A DNA stretch of 64,000 nt from Klugiella xanthotipulae (GCF_006716695.1 NZ_VFPN01000002.1:496001-560000), one strand, 5' to 3'. Positions 8,472-17,435 are shown, numbered from the stretch's first letter. Translations and numbers: made by a program. The notes: a model not told the origin generated them from the sequence alone.

Positions 8472-9968
8472 ATGTCCACCCCGCGCACCGACCCGCACGC
8501 GATACCGGCCATTGTTGGAGAACCCGAGGTCGTCGAGGATGTCCGTACCGACTCGCGCTGGCTGCTCCTGAAGGCCTCCGTCTCGGAGCTCCAGGCGCTC
8601 CAATTACCGGACGGCTCGCTCGCCGACCCGCAGAGCCGCACCCGCGCCCGGGCGCTCATCGAGACCATTGCCTCGCGGGTGATATCGCTCATCCCGGTGT
8701 TCCCGCACGATGCCACCTACCTGACCGCCCTCGCCGCCGATTTCCGGCGCTGGGGCGCGGCGGGTGTGGGCGTGCCCGACTTCTACGACTCGCTCGTGGC
8801 CTTCCAGCCGCAGACGAAACGGGTGGATGGCATCCGGCACCTGGTCGTTTTCCCCATGTACACGCAAAACGGCAGCCGCTCGCGGCTGGTCGAGGCGGTA
8901 CTGATTGAGGTTATCTGGCCGGATTACGTGGCCGAGCTGGAGGCGGGCGACTACAGCAACGCGCTCTTTGTGCCCATCCGGTTTCTCGATTTCACGTCCG
9001 GGTACGACACCAACTCGGCCGTGCTCTTCCCGGAGACGGTCGCGATGCGTGAGACCCCGCCCTTCACCTGGGGCGCGATCTATGCCGACCGCGAGGCGGC
9101 ACGTTTCCGGCGGGTCGTGCGCGAGGCGGCCACAATCACCCGGCTCGACCTGCCCGGGGAGGCGCAACACCTTCTCGCCGATCAGGCGGTCGCCGAAGAG
9201 ACATTCGTCCTGTGGGACCTCATCCACGACCGCACCCACATGCGCGGCGACCTGCCCTTTGACCCGTTCATGATTAAGCAGCGGATGCCGTTCTTCCTCT
9301 ACACCCTGGAGGAACTGCGCTGCGACCTCACCGCATACCGGGAGTGCGTGGGGCTGGAGCGGCGGCTGGCGGCGCGCAGCCCCGAGTCGCTCACCGCAAC
9401 CGAGGCGCAGACCCTGGACCGCGCCAGGCAGGTGCAGTACGCGATCATTTTCGACCGGATCTTCCGCTTTGCACTCACCGGCAGCCGCTCACGCAACTAT
9501 GACGGGTTGGGCGGGCAGCTGCTCTTCGCCTGGCTGCACCAGCACCACGTTTTGCACTGGACGGACACCCGGCTCACCCTGGACTGGGCCGAAGTGCCCG
9601 GGGTGGTGATGGCTCTCGGCGACGCGATCAACTCGCTCTACTGGCACTCCATCGACCGCCCCAAGGTTGCGCATTGGCTCGCCGCCTACGCGCTCGTCTC
9701 CACAACCGTGACACCGCACCCGGCATCCATCTGGGCACAGGGACCGGAGGCGCTGCCCCTCACCGGCGCACCGCGGGAACTCACCGACCTGGTACTGGAC
9801 GACGAGTTCCCGCTGTCGATGTTCTACGAGGCGTTGCAGAAGAAGTTAGGCGGGGTGATCGAGTCAACGTCGGGGATCACGGGCGAGGAGGCCGGGGACA
9901 CGGCGACCCGGGAGGTTTCACCGGTACCGCATCCCGGTATCCCGACGAATCAACCAGGTGGCCGATAG
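8472..9968 (+). CDS. DUF6421 family protein
   Basis: 498 aa. ATG 8472 follows GGAGG at good spacing. I recognise the actinobacterial family DUF6421 by long conserved stretches (HLVVFPMYTQNGSRSRLVEA; EVIWPDYVAELEAGDY; NSAVLFPETVAMRE; WDLIHDRTHMRGDLPFDPF). The conserved HDRTHMRGD followed about 30 residues later by EELRCDLTA has the look of a His/Glu/Asp metal site, but no function is established to my knowledge. No signal peptide or membrane helix. The 3' end overlaps the convergent ABC permease gene by 51 nt. Confidence 0.78.
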   Translation: MSTPRTDPHAIPAIVGEPEVVEDVRTDSRWLLLKASVSELQALQLPDGSLADPQSRTRARALIETIASRVISLIPVFPHDATYLTALAADFRRWGAAGVGVPDFYDSLVAFQPQTKRVDGIRHLVVFPMYTQNGSRSRLVEAVLIEVIWPDYVAELEAGDYSNALFVPIRFLDFTSGYDTNSAVLFPETVAMRETPPFTWGAIYADREAARFRRVVREAATITRLDLPGEAQHLLADQAVAEETFVLWDLIHDRTHMRGDLPFDPFMIKQRMPFFLYTLEELRCDLTAYRECVGLERRLAARSPESLTATEAQTLDRARQVQYAIIFDRIFRFALTGSRSRNYDGLGGQLLFAWLHQHHVLHWTDTRLTLDWAEVPGVVMALGDAINSLYWHSIDRPKVAHWLAAYALVSTTVTPHPASIWAQGPEALPLTGAPRELTDLVLDDEFPLSMFYEALQKKLGGVIESTSGITGEEAGDTATREVSPVPHPGIPTNQPGGR

Positions 9969-10682
9969 CACGAGCAGGATCACCCAGCCCACGATATTGA
10001 CCGCCACCCACAGATCAATCGGTTGCCCCAGGACGGCCCCCAGCACCAGGTCTCGGGGGCCGCGCGTGGGGATAACCCGGCTGATCTGCGCCACAGCGGC
10101 CGGAAGCGTCGCCGGGGAAAACCACAAACCACCCAGCGCCGCGCAGATAAACAGGGTCGGCATTGTGATGGCGGCCGCGGCCTTCTGTGGCACCGCATAC
10201 GCGATGGTAATCCCCATCAGGATGAACGGGATGAGCGAGATCACAACCGCTGCCGCCCCCGCAATCAGGTGCGACGGGGTCACCCGCGCGGGGGTGAAGA
10301 TCAGCGCGGTGAGCACGAGAACACCCTGAGAGGTCAGCGCGAGCACAAGATTTCCCACCAGGAGCCCCAGAACGGTGACCACCGGGCGCACCGGAAGGAT
10401 CCGAACGTACCGAAACCACGGCGATTCCCGCAAGCGGGCGGTATCGAAGCCAACGGCACAGAGCCCCACCGTGAGCGCGCTGAAAACGGCAAGCTGAGCC
10501 GTGGCCTGGGTGGCCGCACCGGCCTGTGTCCGCAACTCCGGTTGCACCAGGCTAAACGCCGCGAGAATAATCGAGGGAAAGAGGACGGTCATCACGAGGG
10601 AGATCGGCGAGCGCAGCGTGTCAATGAGCGAGAATCGGAGGTGCGCCCGAATCATGGTGAGTTGCGACCGGGCGCTGCTCAT
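9918..10682 (-). CDS. ABC-2 type transporter permease of the TOMM locus
   Basis: 254 aa with about six predicted membrane helices (for example residues 24-46, 61-80, 97-124, 133-160, 167-187, 222-242). Forms the membrane half of an exporter with the upstream ATPase, overlapping it by an ATGA junction. Last gene of the TOMM operon, so the likely cargo is the azole-modified peptide, with export also serving self-protection; this is inferred from position. The 3' end overlaps the convergent DUF6421 gene. Confidence 0.85.
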   Translation of the reverse strand: MSSARSQLTMIRAHLRFSLIDTLRSPISLVMTVLFPSIILAAFSLVQPELRTQAGAATQATAQLAVFSALTVGLCAVGFDTARLRESPWFRYVRILPVRPVVTVLGLLVGNLVLALTSQGVLVLTALIFTPARVTPSHLIAGAAAVVISLIPFILMGITIAYAVPQKAAAAITMPTLFICAALGGLWFSPATLPAAVAQISRVIPTRGPRDLVLGAVLGQPIDLWVAVNIVGWVILLVLSATWLIRRDTGMRYR

Positions 10683-11602
10683 GAGCTCATCCCCTCCGCC
10701 GAGGGGGCGCGATTCTGCCGAATTGCCGCCAGGAAGGCCGATTCGAGGCTGGGCTTTTCGATACTGATCTCGCGGAAGGCCAGACCGCTTTCCGAGATCA
10801 GCCGGACCACCGAGTCCGGATCATCGGTGCTCACCGCGAAGCGAGTAGCTGCTTCCCCCCGTGTGGTGGTGCAGGCGTGGGCTCGGAGGAGCGAACGCAC
10901 CCGCGGCTCCTCCGCCCGACCAACGGTGAAGTGGACGTGCTGGCTATTCCGACCGGTCACGATCTCGCGGGTGGGCCGGTCCATGAGGGTACGGCCCCGA
11001 TCCATAATGACCACCCGCTGAGCGAGCACCTCGACCTCTTCGATGTAGTGACTTGTGATGACGATGGCGGTGTGGTCCGTGTGCGCAGAACGGATAGCCT
11101 GCCACAGCGCGTGCCTCCCCTCAACGTCGAGCCCGGTGGTCGGCTCGTCGAGCAGGACGACCCTGGGCGCTCCGATGAACGCGAGAGCAACCGCAACGCG
11201 TCGCTTCTGACCGCCCGACAGCGCGCCCACCTGGCGCTTCAGCAGCCCGGCCAGAGCAAAGCTGTCGATCACCTCCTCCCGTCGGTTATGCGGGTAGTGG
11301 TCGCTCACAAACCGGAGCAGTTCACGCACCCGGAGGGTATCCGGCAGGGCCGTTTCCTGCGGAGTGGCACCCAGACTGAGCCGGGCGTGAGGCCGTCGGG
11401 GGTCCTCCCCACAGAGACGCACCGTTCCCGAGTCGGCGGGGAGAAGCCCCTCCAGCACCCGCAGGAGCGTCGTTTTTCCGGCCCCGTTGGGCCCCAGCAG
11501 TCCCACCAGTTCTCCCGCCCGCACCTCCAGGCTGACGCCATCGAGAGCAGAAATCGTGCCGAATCGTTTGCCCACTGCGGCCAGCTGAATCACCGGGGTC
11601 AT
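10679..11602 (-). CDS. ABC transporter ATP-binding protein of the TOMM locus
   Basis: 307 aa. Walker A GPNGAGKTT, signature LSGGQKRRVAVAL, Walker B VVLLDEPTTGLD, H-loop IVITSHYIEE. The C-terminal ~80 residues form the extension typical of drug-resistance ABC-2 ATPases (CcmA/DrrA-like). ATG overlaps the SagB stop (ATGA). Works with the following permease to export, and confer immunity to, the peptide made by this cluster. Confidence 0.92.
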   Translation of the reverse strand: MTPVIQLAAVGKRFGTISALDGVSLEVRAGELVGLLGPNGAGKTTLLRVLEGLLPADSGTVRLCGEDPRRPHARLSLGATPQETALPDTLRVRELLRFVSDHYPHNRREEVIDSFALAGLLKRQVGALSGGQKRRVAVALAFIGAPRVVLLDEPTTGLDVEGRHALWQAIRSAHTDHTAIVITSHYIEEVEVLAQRVVIMDRGRTLMDRPTREIVTGRNSQHVHFTVGRAEEPRVRSLLRAHACTTTRGEAATRFAVSTDDPDSVVRLISESGLAFREISIEKPSLESAFLAAIRQNRAPSAEGMSS

Positions 11603-12930
11603 GGTGTTCTCCGGTCGCTCTTCGCCGCAGCATATCCGGCGCTCTCGGCGGCGGGCCGGGAGGCCACCACAAACTCACCGACCACTTTCGGCCCGGAGGT
11701 CGTGGTGGTGGCCTCCGTGAACAGGCTGTCCAGGATATCCGCCGGGCCGCCACCCAGCGGGCACACCGCGAGGTTCAGGTCTTCGGCCACCAGACTCGCG
11801 GTTTGCATCCACGCCCCGACGTGCTTATACATGAGGGCGGCGGCGACGGACTCGTATTTGTGGCTGAGCCGCGGGAAATCGCACGCCACCAGAATGAGGT
11901 ATTGCAGCTCATCCGGGGGGATCATCCCCATCCGCGCGTAGAGGGCGCAGAGCCGGTCGCACGCGGCGGCGTTGACCGCCACCGGCGTGATCGCGTCGCT
12001 GAGGTGGTCGTAGCGAAACACAGAGTGGGAGAGGTCCGCCCCACGGTGAACCCCGCGATTCACCACAATGTAGTGCGAGAGCTCATCAAGGGCCCCGCCC
12101 GCCGGGTAGGGCAGCGAGTACAGAGCGGTGCCCTGCCCGGGGTCCGGGTCGCAGGGCGTCGCGTGCGCGCTGCGCGTCAGCAGGGCGGCCACCTCGCTCA
12201 GCGACGCGGGTGGGGCGGAGTGGTCTCGCCGGGAATGCCGGTTGGTGAGGCACTCCCCCAGCGTGCGACCGGCGGCCACGACGGGTTCCGGCTCACACGC
12301 GGGCGCACCCTCGCTGCCATCCGTCCACTCCGGAATGGAACCGTGGGCCGTGGCCCTGGTGTAACTGCCGCCGTACTCCCCCAGGTGGGTGCCGAGCCGT
12401 GATCGGTTGTAGCTGAGCAGTTCCTCAAAGCTCCACCACCGGCCGGGTTCTCCTGCCGGTGTTGGGCCCTTCTGGAGCACCCCCGCGTGCAGCAAAAGCT
12501 GTGCCTGCCAGGCCGGAAGGTGCGGCCCCAGGAGCTGAGCCACCACCTCGCCGGGGACGGTGATCCTGGTGGAGGTGGCGAGGTTGGCGATCACCGCGAT
12601 ACCGGATTCCCAGTGGATATACGTGCCGGGGTCGAGGCACACCGGTGTCCGCTCATCCCGACGCGGGGAGGCATCCAGGGTCGGAATAGCGTGGGGCCCG
12701 GCGAGCGCCATCACCTCCTGCCCGTGACACCGGATGATGCTACGAACCCGGCCCTGACCGGCCAGAATTTCGAGGCGCCCCAGCTCCTGGGCGGGGATCG
12801 TGACCGGAGGCCCCTCCACCGCGGAGGTCCGAGCGGGGACCCGCTGAATGGTGACGGGGTGTTCGGTCGTTCCGGTCAACACCAGCAGCTCAATTCCGTA
12901 AAAATCAGAAGAATCAGAAGAACATAGCAC
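11599..12930 (-). CDS. SagB-type FMN-dependent azoline dehydrogenase
   Basis: 443 aa. SagB-type enzymes use FMN to oxidise azolines to aromatic azoles in TOMM peptides. The N-terminal ~200 residues are variable; the C-terminal half is a nitroreductase-like fold with a flavin-binding motif (NRHSRRDHSAPPASLSEVAALL) near residue 233 and a late conserved block (HKYESVAAALMYKHVGAWMQTASLVAEDLNLAVCPLGG region, residues ~355-395). GTG 12930 is preceded by GAGGTG and overlaps the end of the YcaO gene by 17 nt, implying coupled translation. Oxidation to thiazoles is expected from its presence. Confidence 0.85.
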   Translation of the reverse strand: MLCSSDSSDFYGIELLVLTGTTEHPVTIQRVPARTSAVEGPPVTIPAQELGRLEILAGQGRVRSIIRCHGQEVMALAGPHAIPTLDASPRRDERTPVCLDPGTYIHWESGIAVIANLATSTRITVPGEVVAQLLGPHLPAWQAQLLLHAGVLQKGPTPAGEPGRWWSFEELLSYNRSRLGTHLGEYGGSYTRATAHGSIPEWTDGSEGAPACEPEPVVAAGRTLGECLTNRHSRRDHSAPPASLSEVAALLTRSAHATPCDPDPGQGTALYSLPYPAGGALDELSHYIVVNRGVHRGADLSHSVFRYDHLSDAITPVAVNAAACDRLCALYARMGMIPPDELQYLILVACDFPRLSHKYESVAAALMYKHVGAWMQTASLVAEDLNLAVCPLGGGPADILDSLFTEATTTTSGPKVVGEFVVASRPAAESAGYAAAKSDRRTP

Positions 12931-15058
12931 GGGGGTTCACCTCCCCCTCATCCGTCTCGCTCAGCTGCCAGCCCAGAGAGACCGGCACCGAAAAGAGCCG
13001 CCCCGGGGCGAAACGCTGCCACCAGGAGCGCAGACCGGGAACGATTGACCGGACAACGTTGATGCCCAGTTCGGGCCGGGTCAGGTCGAGGAAGTAGGGC
13101 CGCAGCCCCACGGCCGTCAGCAGGCGAATCAGGCTGTCTGCGTTCGGGCGCAGGTCGCCATCGCGGGGGGCGGAGGGTGCCGAGGCATCCGGTTGCAGGT
13201 GGGGGTGATCCGCCAGCCGCTGGGTGACCAGCCAATCCATGGCATCGTTCAGGTTCGGGATGTTGTGCACCTCTCCGCTCCGCACCGCCAGCGGCGTCGA
13301 AAAGTAGAACTGGAAGACCTCCGACACCGCTCGCCGCGCGGCCAGAACCGGATCGGTGTGGGCGCCGAAGCCCAACATGATGTGGTCGGAACCGTTCACC
13401 GGGTGATGGCTGACGCTGACAGCTGCCACAACCGGCACACCGAGATCGTGGGTGAGGTCGAGCAGCCACAGATCACGACCGTGCGCGTTCAGCCAGCCCT
13501 GCGCCCGGGTGAGTTGGGCATCGCCGAGATCGTCAATGCGAATTTCGGGCCGATGCAGACGGTTGTACCACCAGACGGCAACGGCATCCCGCTCGATCAG
13601 TTCCAGCATCCCCTGGAACGCGGCATCGCCGGCCGTGGCCCCGGCGGCAACCCCGTTTGAGTCGGCCTTTGCGAAGCGCTTTCCGACCGGGTCAATCGCC
13701 GCCGCAGGGAGGGCTCCGCTGGGAAACATGAAATAGCAGGCGCTCGTGGGCAGCCAGGCCACCGAGTCCTCCGTGGCCGACCAGATCGGGGTGTAGTCGA
13801 TCAGGGCGTCCGGGTCGAACCGCTCCGGAATCCAGTTGTACATATTGGCTACCGCGTTTCGCTCGATCCGCTCGTCAAACTGCCGCTCCGAAAAAAGCTG
13901 AATGCGCTGGGGGGCAATGGCGTTTTCCAGATCGGTGAACCGGCGCTGTACCCGCCGTTCCGTACCGAAGGCGATGGCGCTCAGACGTTCGAGGGCCTCA
14001 CCCACCGCCCCGGCCTCCGCCTGGGCAGCGGTCAGCCCCTTGCCGCCCGAGGTCGAGCGCAGGCTTCTCTTGAGGACCTCCGGTTTCGTGTCGGACACCG
14101 CCCAGTTGTGACCCGAGAAAAAGATCTGCACGGGGTCCTCCGGGGAGTTCTCGACGGCCCGCTCCAGGGAGACAACGGGGCCGGTCAGGGGGGAGACGAG
14201 ATGCCGGTGGGCCGCCAAGAACTCCTCGGGTGTCACCGTCCGACCCACCGCATCGGTGTGGGCCGCGCTCAGGTCGATGCGGATGCTGGCTGGTGTCGGC
14301 AGGTCGGCCGCACCTCGGTCATCCGGGGCAGCACCCAGGGCATTCTGAAAGAAGTGCCGACCGCAGGTCCCGTCCGCCGCGAGGAGGGAGGACCCGGTCA
14401 GCGGGGCTTCCCCGGCATAGTATCGGGCCAGTTCGTCGGCAACCAGCCGTCGGATCTCGGCAACCGGCAGCGCCACCACCCCGTTGCCGGAGGACGTGGG
14501 CAACCGGGTACCACCCATCTGGTGAGCCCGGTCGTTAAATTTCACCCAGAAGGTGAGGTTGGCCAGCGCATCGGGGGTGTCGGCCGTGGCACAGGGACCC
14601 ATGAAGAACCTCTGGTTGATCGACCCCACATACACAACGGGGTGGCCGGGCTGCCTCTCCCCCTGGGCTGCGGTGTCGAGGTAGTCACCCAGGACAACAA
14701 CCCGCACCGGGGTGGCCCCCCTGGCCAGTGACTCCGAGAGGTGTGTCAACTCACTCTGGAGCTGTGCCCGCTCCAACTCCGTGTCTCCGGCACTCTGCGG
14801 GGGTAACCCCTCGGGCACCAGGATACGGCCCGATTCCAGGGCCGCCAGCGTGCCGTAAATTTCGGCGAGCGGGAAGAGGGTCTGATCCGCAATTGCGACG
14901 GCGTCCAGCGTCCCGCTCCACCGCAGAATTTCGGCGGCAGCGCCGTGTACCTGCTGAACCTCCACATCGTTCTTCACGATCGCAACGCCCCGGTCCGGCG
15001 AGAGGTCGATGAACTGGTAGTGCGGGTTACGCGTGAGTACATCCGTTTTTCTCTTCAT
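12914..15058 (-). CDS. Fused leader-binding / YcaO cyclodehydratase (TOMM synthetase)
   Basis: 714 aa from ATG 15058, preceded by GAAGG 8 nt upstream; an earlier ATG at 15100 lacks an RBS. Installs azoline rings on Cys (or Ser/Thr) of the precursor using ATP. Residues ~1-300 form the leader-recognition/E1-like half, without an obvious intact adenylation site. Residues ~300-714 are YcaO, with the ATP-site stretch SGGKGLTAAQAEAGAVGEAL followed by ERLSA, and a second E-rich helix GMLELIERDAVAVWWYNRL. The protein ends in NPRAMFF; TOMM YcaO proteins often end in a Pro-rich tail, so this one is divergent. Follows the precursor gene. Confidence 0.9.
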   Translation of the reverse strand: MKRKTDVLTRNPHYQFIDLSPDRGVAIVKNDVEVQQVHGAAAEILRWSGTLDAVAIADQTLFPLAEIYGTLAALESGRILVPEGLPPQSAGDTELERAQLQSELTHLSESLARGATPVRVVVLGDYLDTAAQGERQPGHPVVYVGSINQRFFMGPCATADTPDALANLTFWVKFNDRAHQMGGTRLPTSSGNGVVALPVAEIRRLVADELARYYAGEAPLTGSSLLAADGTCGRHFFQNALGAAPDDRGAADLPTPASIRIDLSAAHTDAVGRTVTPEEFLAAHRHLVSPLTGPVVSLERAVENSPEDPVQIFFSGHNWAVSDTKPEVLKRSLRSTSGGKGLTAAQAEAGAVGEALERLSAIAFGTERRVQRRFTDLENAIAPQRIQLFSERQFDERIERNAVANMYNWIPERFDPDALIDYTPIWSATEDSVAWLPTSACYFMFPSGALPAAAIDPVGKRFAKADSNGVAAGATAGDAAFQGMLELIERDAVAVWWYNRLHRPEIRIDDLGDAQLTRAQGWLNAHGRDLWLLDLTHDLGVPVVAAVSVSHHPVNGSDHIMLGFGAHTDPVLAARRAVSEVFQFYFSTPLAVRSGEVHNIPNLNDAMDWLVTQRLADHPHLQPDASAPSAPRDGDLRPNADSLIRLLTAVGLRPYFLDLTRPELGINVVRSIVPGLRSWWQRFAPGRLFSVPVSLGWQLSETDEGEVNPRAMFF

Positions 15059-15105
15059 AATTTTTACCTTCGTTAAAGCCTCAGCTGATGACACGGACAT
15101 CGAGT

Positions 15106-15145
15106 GGGGGGTCGGTTACGCTTTGTCGAGCGGTCGCCGACCCCC
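15106..15145 (-). terminator. Hairpin between TOMM precursor and synthetase genes
   Basis: Perfect 9-bp arms (GGGGGTCGG at 15107-15115 and CCGACCCCC at 15137-15145), with an inner CGCT/AGCG pair. It sits 14 nt after the precursor stop and about 50 nt before the synthetase start. There is no T-run, so partial read-through or RNA stabilisation fits better than full termination. Such hairpins commonly keep precursor transcripts in excess over synthetase transcripts. Confidence 0.7.
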
Positions 15146-15158
15146 AGAGCGGGATCGG

Positions 15159-15506
15159 TTATGGGCAGCAGCAGCAGCAGGGGCAGCAGCACAGGGTGAA
15201 GGACCAGTCCTCGCCCAGCGGAGTCAGGTCGCTATCCACGGCCGGTACGTTAATCCGCACCAGCACACCACTGTCAAAGCGGGTGACATCGAAGGTCCAG
15301 GGGGTCACATTGTCGTCCTGAAAAACGGTGATCGGGGTGCCCGGCTCAACGGCCCCCGCCTCGGCGAGTAGGGAGACGCATCCCGACCCGAGCAGCGTGT
15401 CGCGGTACTCCTGGTCCGCGTAAGCGCGGCCCATAACCCGGGCCATCGCACCGGGGTCAACGGTCAACCGACCCTGAACGGTGGAGGTTTCGACGTGTGA
15501 TTTCAT
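15159..15506 (-). CDS. TOMM precursor peptide: NHLP-type leader with poly-Cys core
   Basis: 115 aa. Residues ~15-85 match the nitrile-hydratase-alpha-like leader (NHLP) pattern: ARVMGRAYADQEYRDTLLG, then LLAEAGAVEPGTPITVFQDD. The last ten residues are CCCPCCCCCP, eight cysteines and two prolines, directly after EDWSFTL; an isolated Cys (GSGCVS) lies within the leader. No double-glycine site. Start ATG 15506 has AAAGGA 10 nt upstream. Adjacent cyclodehydratase and dehydrogenase genes predict conversion of core Cys to thiazoles. The mature product and cleavage site are unknown. Confidence 0.88.
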   Translation of the reverse strand: MKSHVETSTVQGRLTVDPGAMARVMGRAYADQEYRDTLLGSGCVSLLAEAGAVEPGTPITVFQDDNVTPWTFDVTRFDSGVLVRINVPAVDSDLTPLGEDWSFTLCCCPCCCCCP

Positions 15507-15663
15507 TGCGAGAGTATCCTTTCCTCGTGCCGGGCCGGTGGGGCCCAGCGCATCTGGCTGGTCCTGGTCATCCGGTAGATCCGGTGAACCAGCGATGCAC
15601 CCACTCTGCGCTTCCCCGCCGCAACCGTCGCCCCCTCCCGGGGTGGAATCACACGCGTCGTCT

Positions 15664-15704
15664 CAACCTCACGGGTGGAGTTTTCTGTCGCGCGACAACC
15701 TCAC
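15664..15704 (-). promoter_or_regulatory. Paired direct repeats upstream of TOMM precursor
   Basis: On the coding strand GTGAGGTTG occurs twice (15704-15696 and 15672-15664), exactly 32 bp apart, about three helical turns, each followed by a similar GAC-containing stretch. They lie between the response-regulator stop and the precursor start. This is the layout expected of a NarL/LuxR-type regulator site on the precursor promoter, but binding is inferred. Confidence 0.45.
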
Positions 15705-15715
15705 GCCAGACACGC

Positions 15716-16438
15716 CTAGCGCTGGCGGAGCCGCTCTCCCGCGGTCACGGGATCGGTGCCGGGGAAGAGCGCCCTGGCTTCCCGGCGCGTGCCCACCTGT
15801 AGCTTAGAAAAAAGATGATTAATGTGACTTTTCACGGTCGATAGCGCGATGAACAGGCGCTCGGAAATCTCGGTGTTGTCGTAGCCGTGGGCAATCAGCG
15901 TCCACACCTCGACCTCTTGTTTGGTGAGATTGTACCGCGCACCGAGCGCAGGAACCGACTGGAGGTCTGGGCACGCCCGGCCCGGTGCGATGAGGCCCAG
16001 ACTGTCAGCCATGAGCGACTCGATCGCCGCCTCGTCAAAGACCCGACCGTTCAGGGCAACCGCCCGGATGGCCGCGGTCAGCTGCTCGAGGCCCGAATCC
16101 TTGGTGATGTAGCCACCCGCTCCCGCGCTGACCATACCGGTCACCTCCTCCGCATCCGCGAAGGTGGAGAGGGCCAGGATGGCCGGGGCATCCGGCGTGG
16201 ACAGAATCGTTCTCGCCGCAGCGATCCCCCCCATTCCCGGCATACTGACGTCCATCAGCACCACGTCTGGCAGCAGCACGGCTGCCAGCTCAACCGCTTC
16301 TTCTCCAGAGGAAGCCTGCCCAATGACGGTGAAATCGTCAGAGAGTCCCAGCATCGTGGCGATGGCTTCCCGCACCATTGCCTGATCGTCCACCACGAGG
16401 AGGGTGATGCCCTGGCACTCCGCCACCCGCCTACTCAC
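15716..16438 (-). CDS. NarL/FixJ-family response regulator
   Basis: 240 aa. Receiver domain with acidic pair VVDDQ, phospho-acceptor in LPDVVLMDVSMPGMGG, and the conserved Lys in GYITKDSG; C-terminal LuxR-type HTH (LTKQEVEVWTLIAHGYDNTEISERLFIALSTVK region, residues ~170-205). Overlaps the histidine-kinase gene by 8 nt and lies directly upstream of the TOMM precursor on the same strand, so it is the probable cluster-specific activator. Confidence 0.9.
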   Translation of the reverse strand: MSRRVAECQGITLLVVDDQAMVREAIATMLGLSDDFTVIGQASSGEEAVELAAVLLPDVVLMDVSMPGMGGIAAARTILSTPDAPAILALSTFADAEEVTGMVSAGAGGYITKDSGLEQLTAAIRAVALNGRVFDEAAIESLMADSLGLIAPGRACPDLQSVPALGARYNLTKQEVEVWTLIAHGYDNTEISERLFIALSTVKSHINHLFSKLQVGTRREARALFPGTDPVTAGERLRQR

Positions 16439-17435
16439 TGCTCACCGTTGCCCGGACAACCCAGTCGCCCTCCCCGTTGAGCCCAGCTTTCAGGGTTCCG
16501 CCCACCAGGTCGAGCCGTTCTCGCATAAAGCGGAGCCCATGGCCGCGACGTCGCTCCCCGCAGGCGCTCAGCGACGAGAGAGCCACGGCCGCCCGGGTGC
16601 GCTCCGCGCCGCCGCGGGACGAAACGGGGTTGGCAACGATCAGGGAGGCGCGCCCATCCTGTACCGTCGCGGACACGCTGACCGCGCTCCCGGGGGCGTG
16701 CTCCAGGGCGTTCGATACCGCCTGCCGGGCCACCGCGAGGAGAACCGCGCTATGTTCTCGATGGGTGAGATCCGCAGCATTGTTCAGAGACAAGTGTATT
16801 TTTTGTCCGGTTGTTCGCTCCAGACGGGACACCAACTCGCCCAGCACCAGGTCAAAGGGGGAATCTTCCTGCACCCGAACCCCGTCGATGGCCCGACGAA
16901 CCTCAATCAGGCCCTCCTGCGCAATCTGGCGAATTCCCCGGATGCGTTCGTCCAGGGCGGGGCCGTCCACGGTTCCCGATTGGCGAAGCGCCTGTAGGGT
17001 GTCGGCCTGCAGAATAATGGCACCCAGCGATTCCGCGAGGACATCGTGAAGGTCGCGGGTGATTCGCCGCCGCTCCGCCGAGGCTGTGGCGTAGATATGC
17101 TCGCGCAGGATCTTGGTTTCGCGCTGCTTTTGGGCGATCAGCGCCTTACCGAGAGACCCAATCAGCAGGGAAAGAACCATGCCGACCATCATCATCTTGG
17201 CGGTGGGGGCATCAAATCCGGTGCACACATCGGCGATCATAAAAACCATACCGCTCACGGCAAGGTATACAAACGGGCGGATACCGTGACGGGCCGAGCC
17301 CGCAATCTCACCGGCAGATACCAAGATAAAGGGGATGAGCATCCAGTGATCGCCGCAGGCAATACCGATCACGCTGCCCACGGATACGAGTCGCGCGAGC
17401 AGCCACAGCACGGCGGCTGGCACACGGAGAGTCAT
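16431..17435 (-). CDS. Sensor histidine kinase (HisKA_3 type)
   Basis: 334 aa. About four to five N-terminal membrane helices (residues ~5-95), then a dimerisation/phospho-acceptor helix with the phosphorylated His in RRRITRDLHDVLAESLG, and an HATPase domain (AVSNALEHAPGSAV; GHGLRFMRERLDLVGG). No large extracellular sensor domain, so the signal is probably membrane- or envelope-borne. Partner of the overlapping response-regulator gene; together they head the TOMM gene set. Confidence 0.9.
   Translation of the reverse strand: MTLRVPAAVLWLLARLVSVGSVIGIACGDHWMLIPFILVSAGEIAGSARHGIRPFVYLAVSGMVFMIADVCTGFDAPTAKMMMVGMVLSLLIGSLGKALIAQKQRETKILREHIYATASAERRRITRDLHDVLAESLGAIILQADTLQALRQSGTVDGPALDERIRGIRQIAQEGLIEVRRAIDGVRVQEDSPFDLVLGELVSRLERTTGQKIHLSLNNAADLTHREHSAVLLAVARQAVSNALEHAPGSAVSVSATVQDGRASLIVANPVSSRGGAERTRAAVALSSLSACGERRRGHGLRFMRERLDLVGGTLKAGLNGEGDWVVRATVSSE

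Noticed and set aside
10023-11021. Long plus-strand open frame across the ABC transporter genes
   Set aside because: Rich in Arg/His/Gly with no motif; the minus strand carries clear ABC ATPase and permease motifs.
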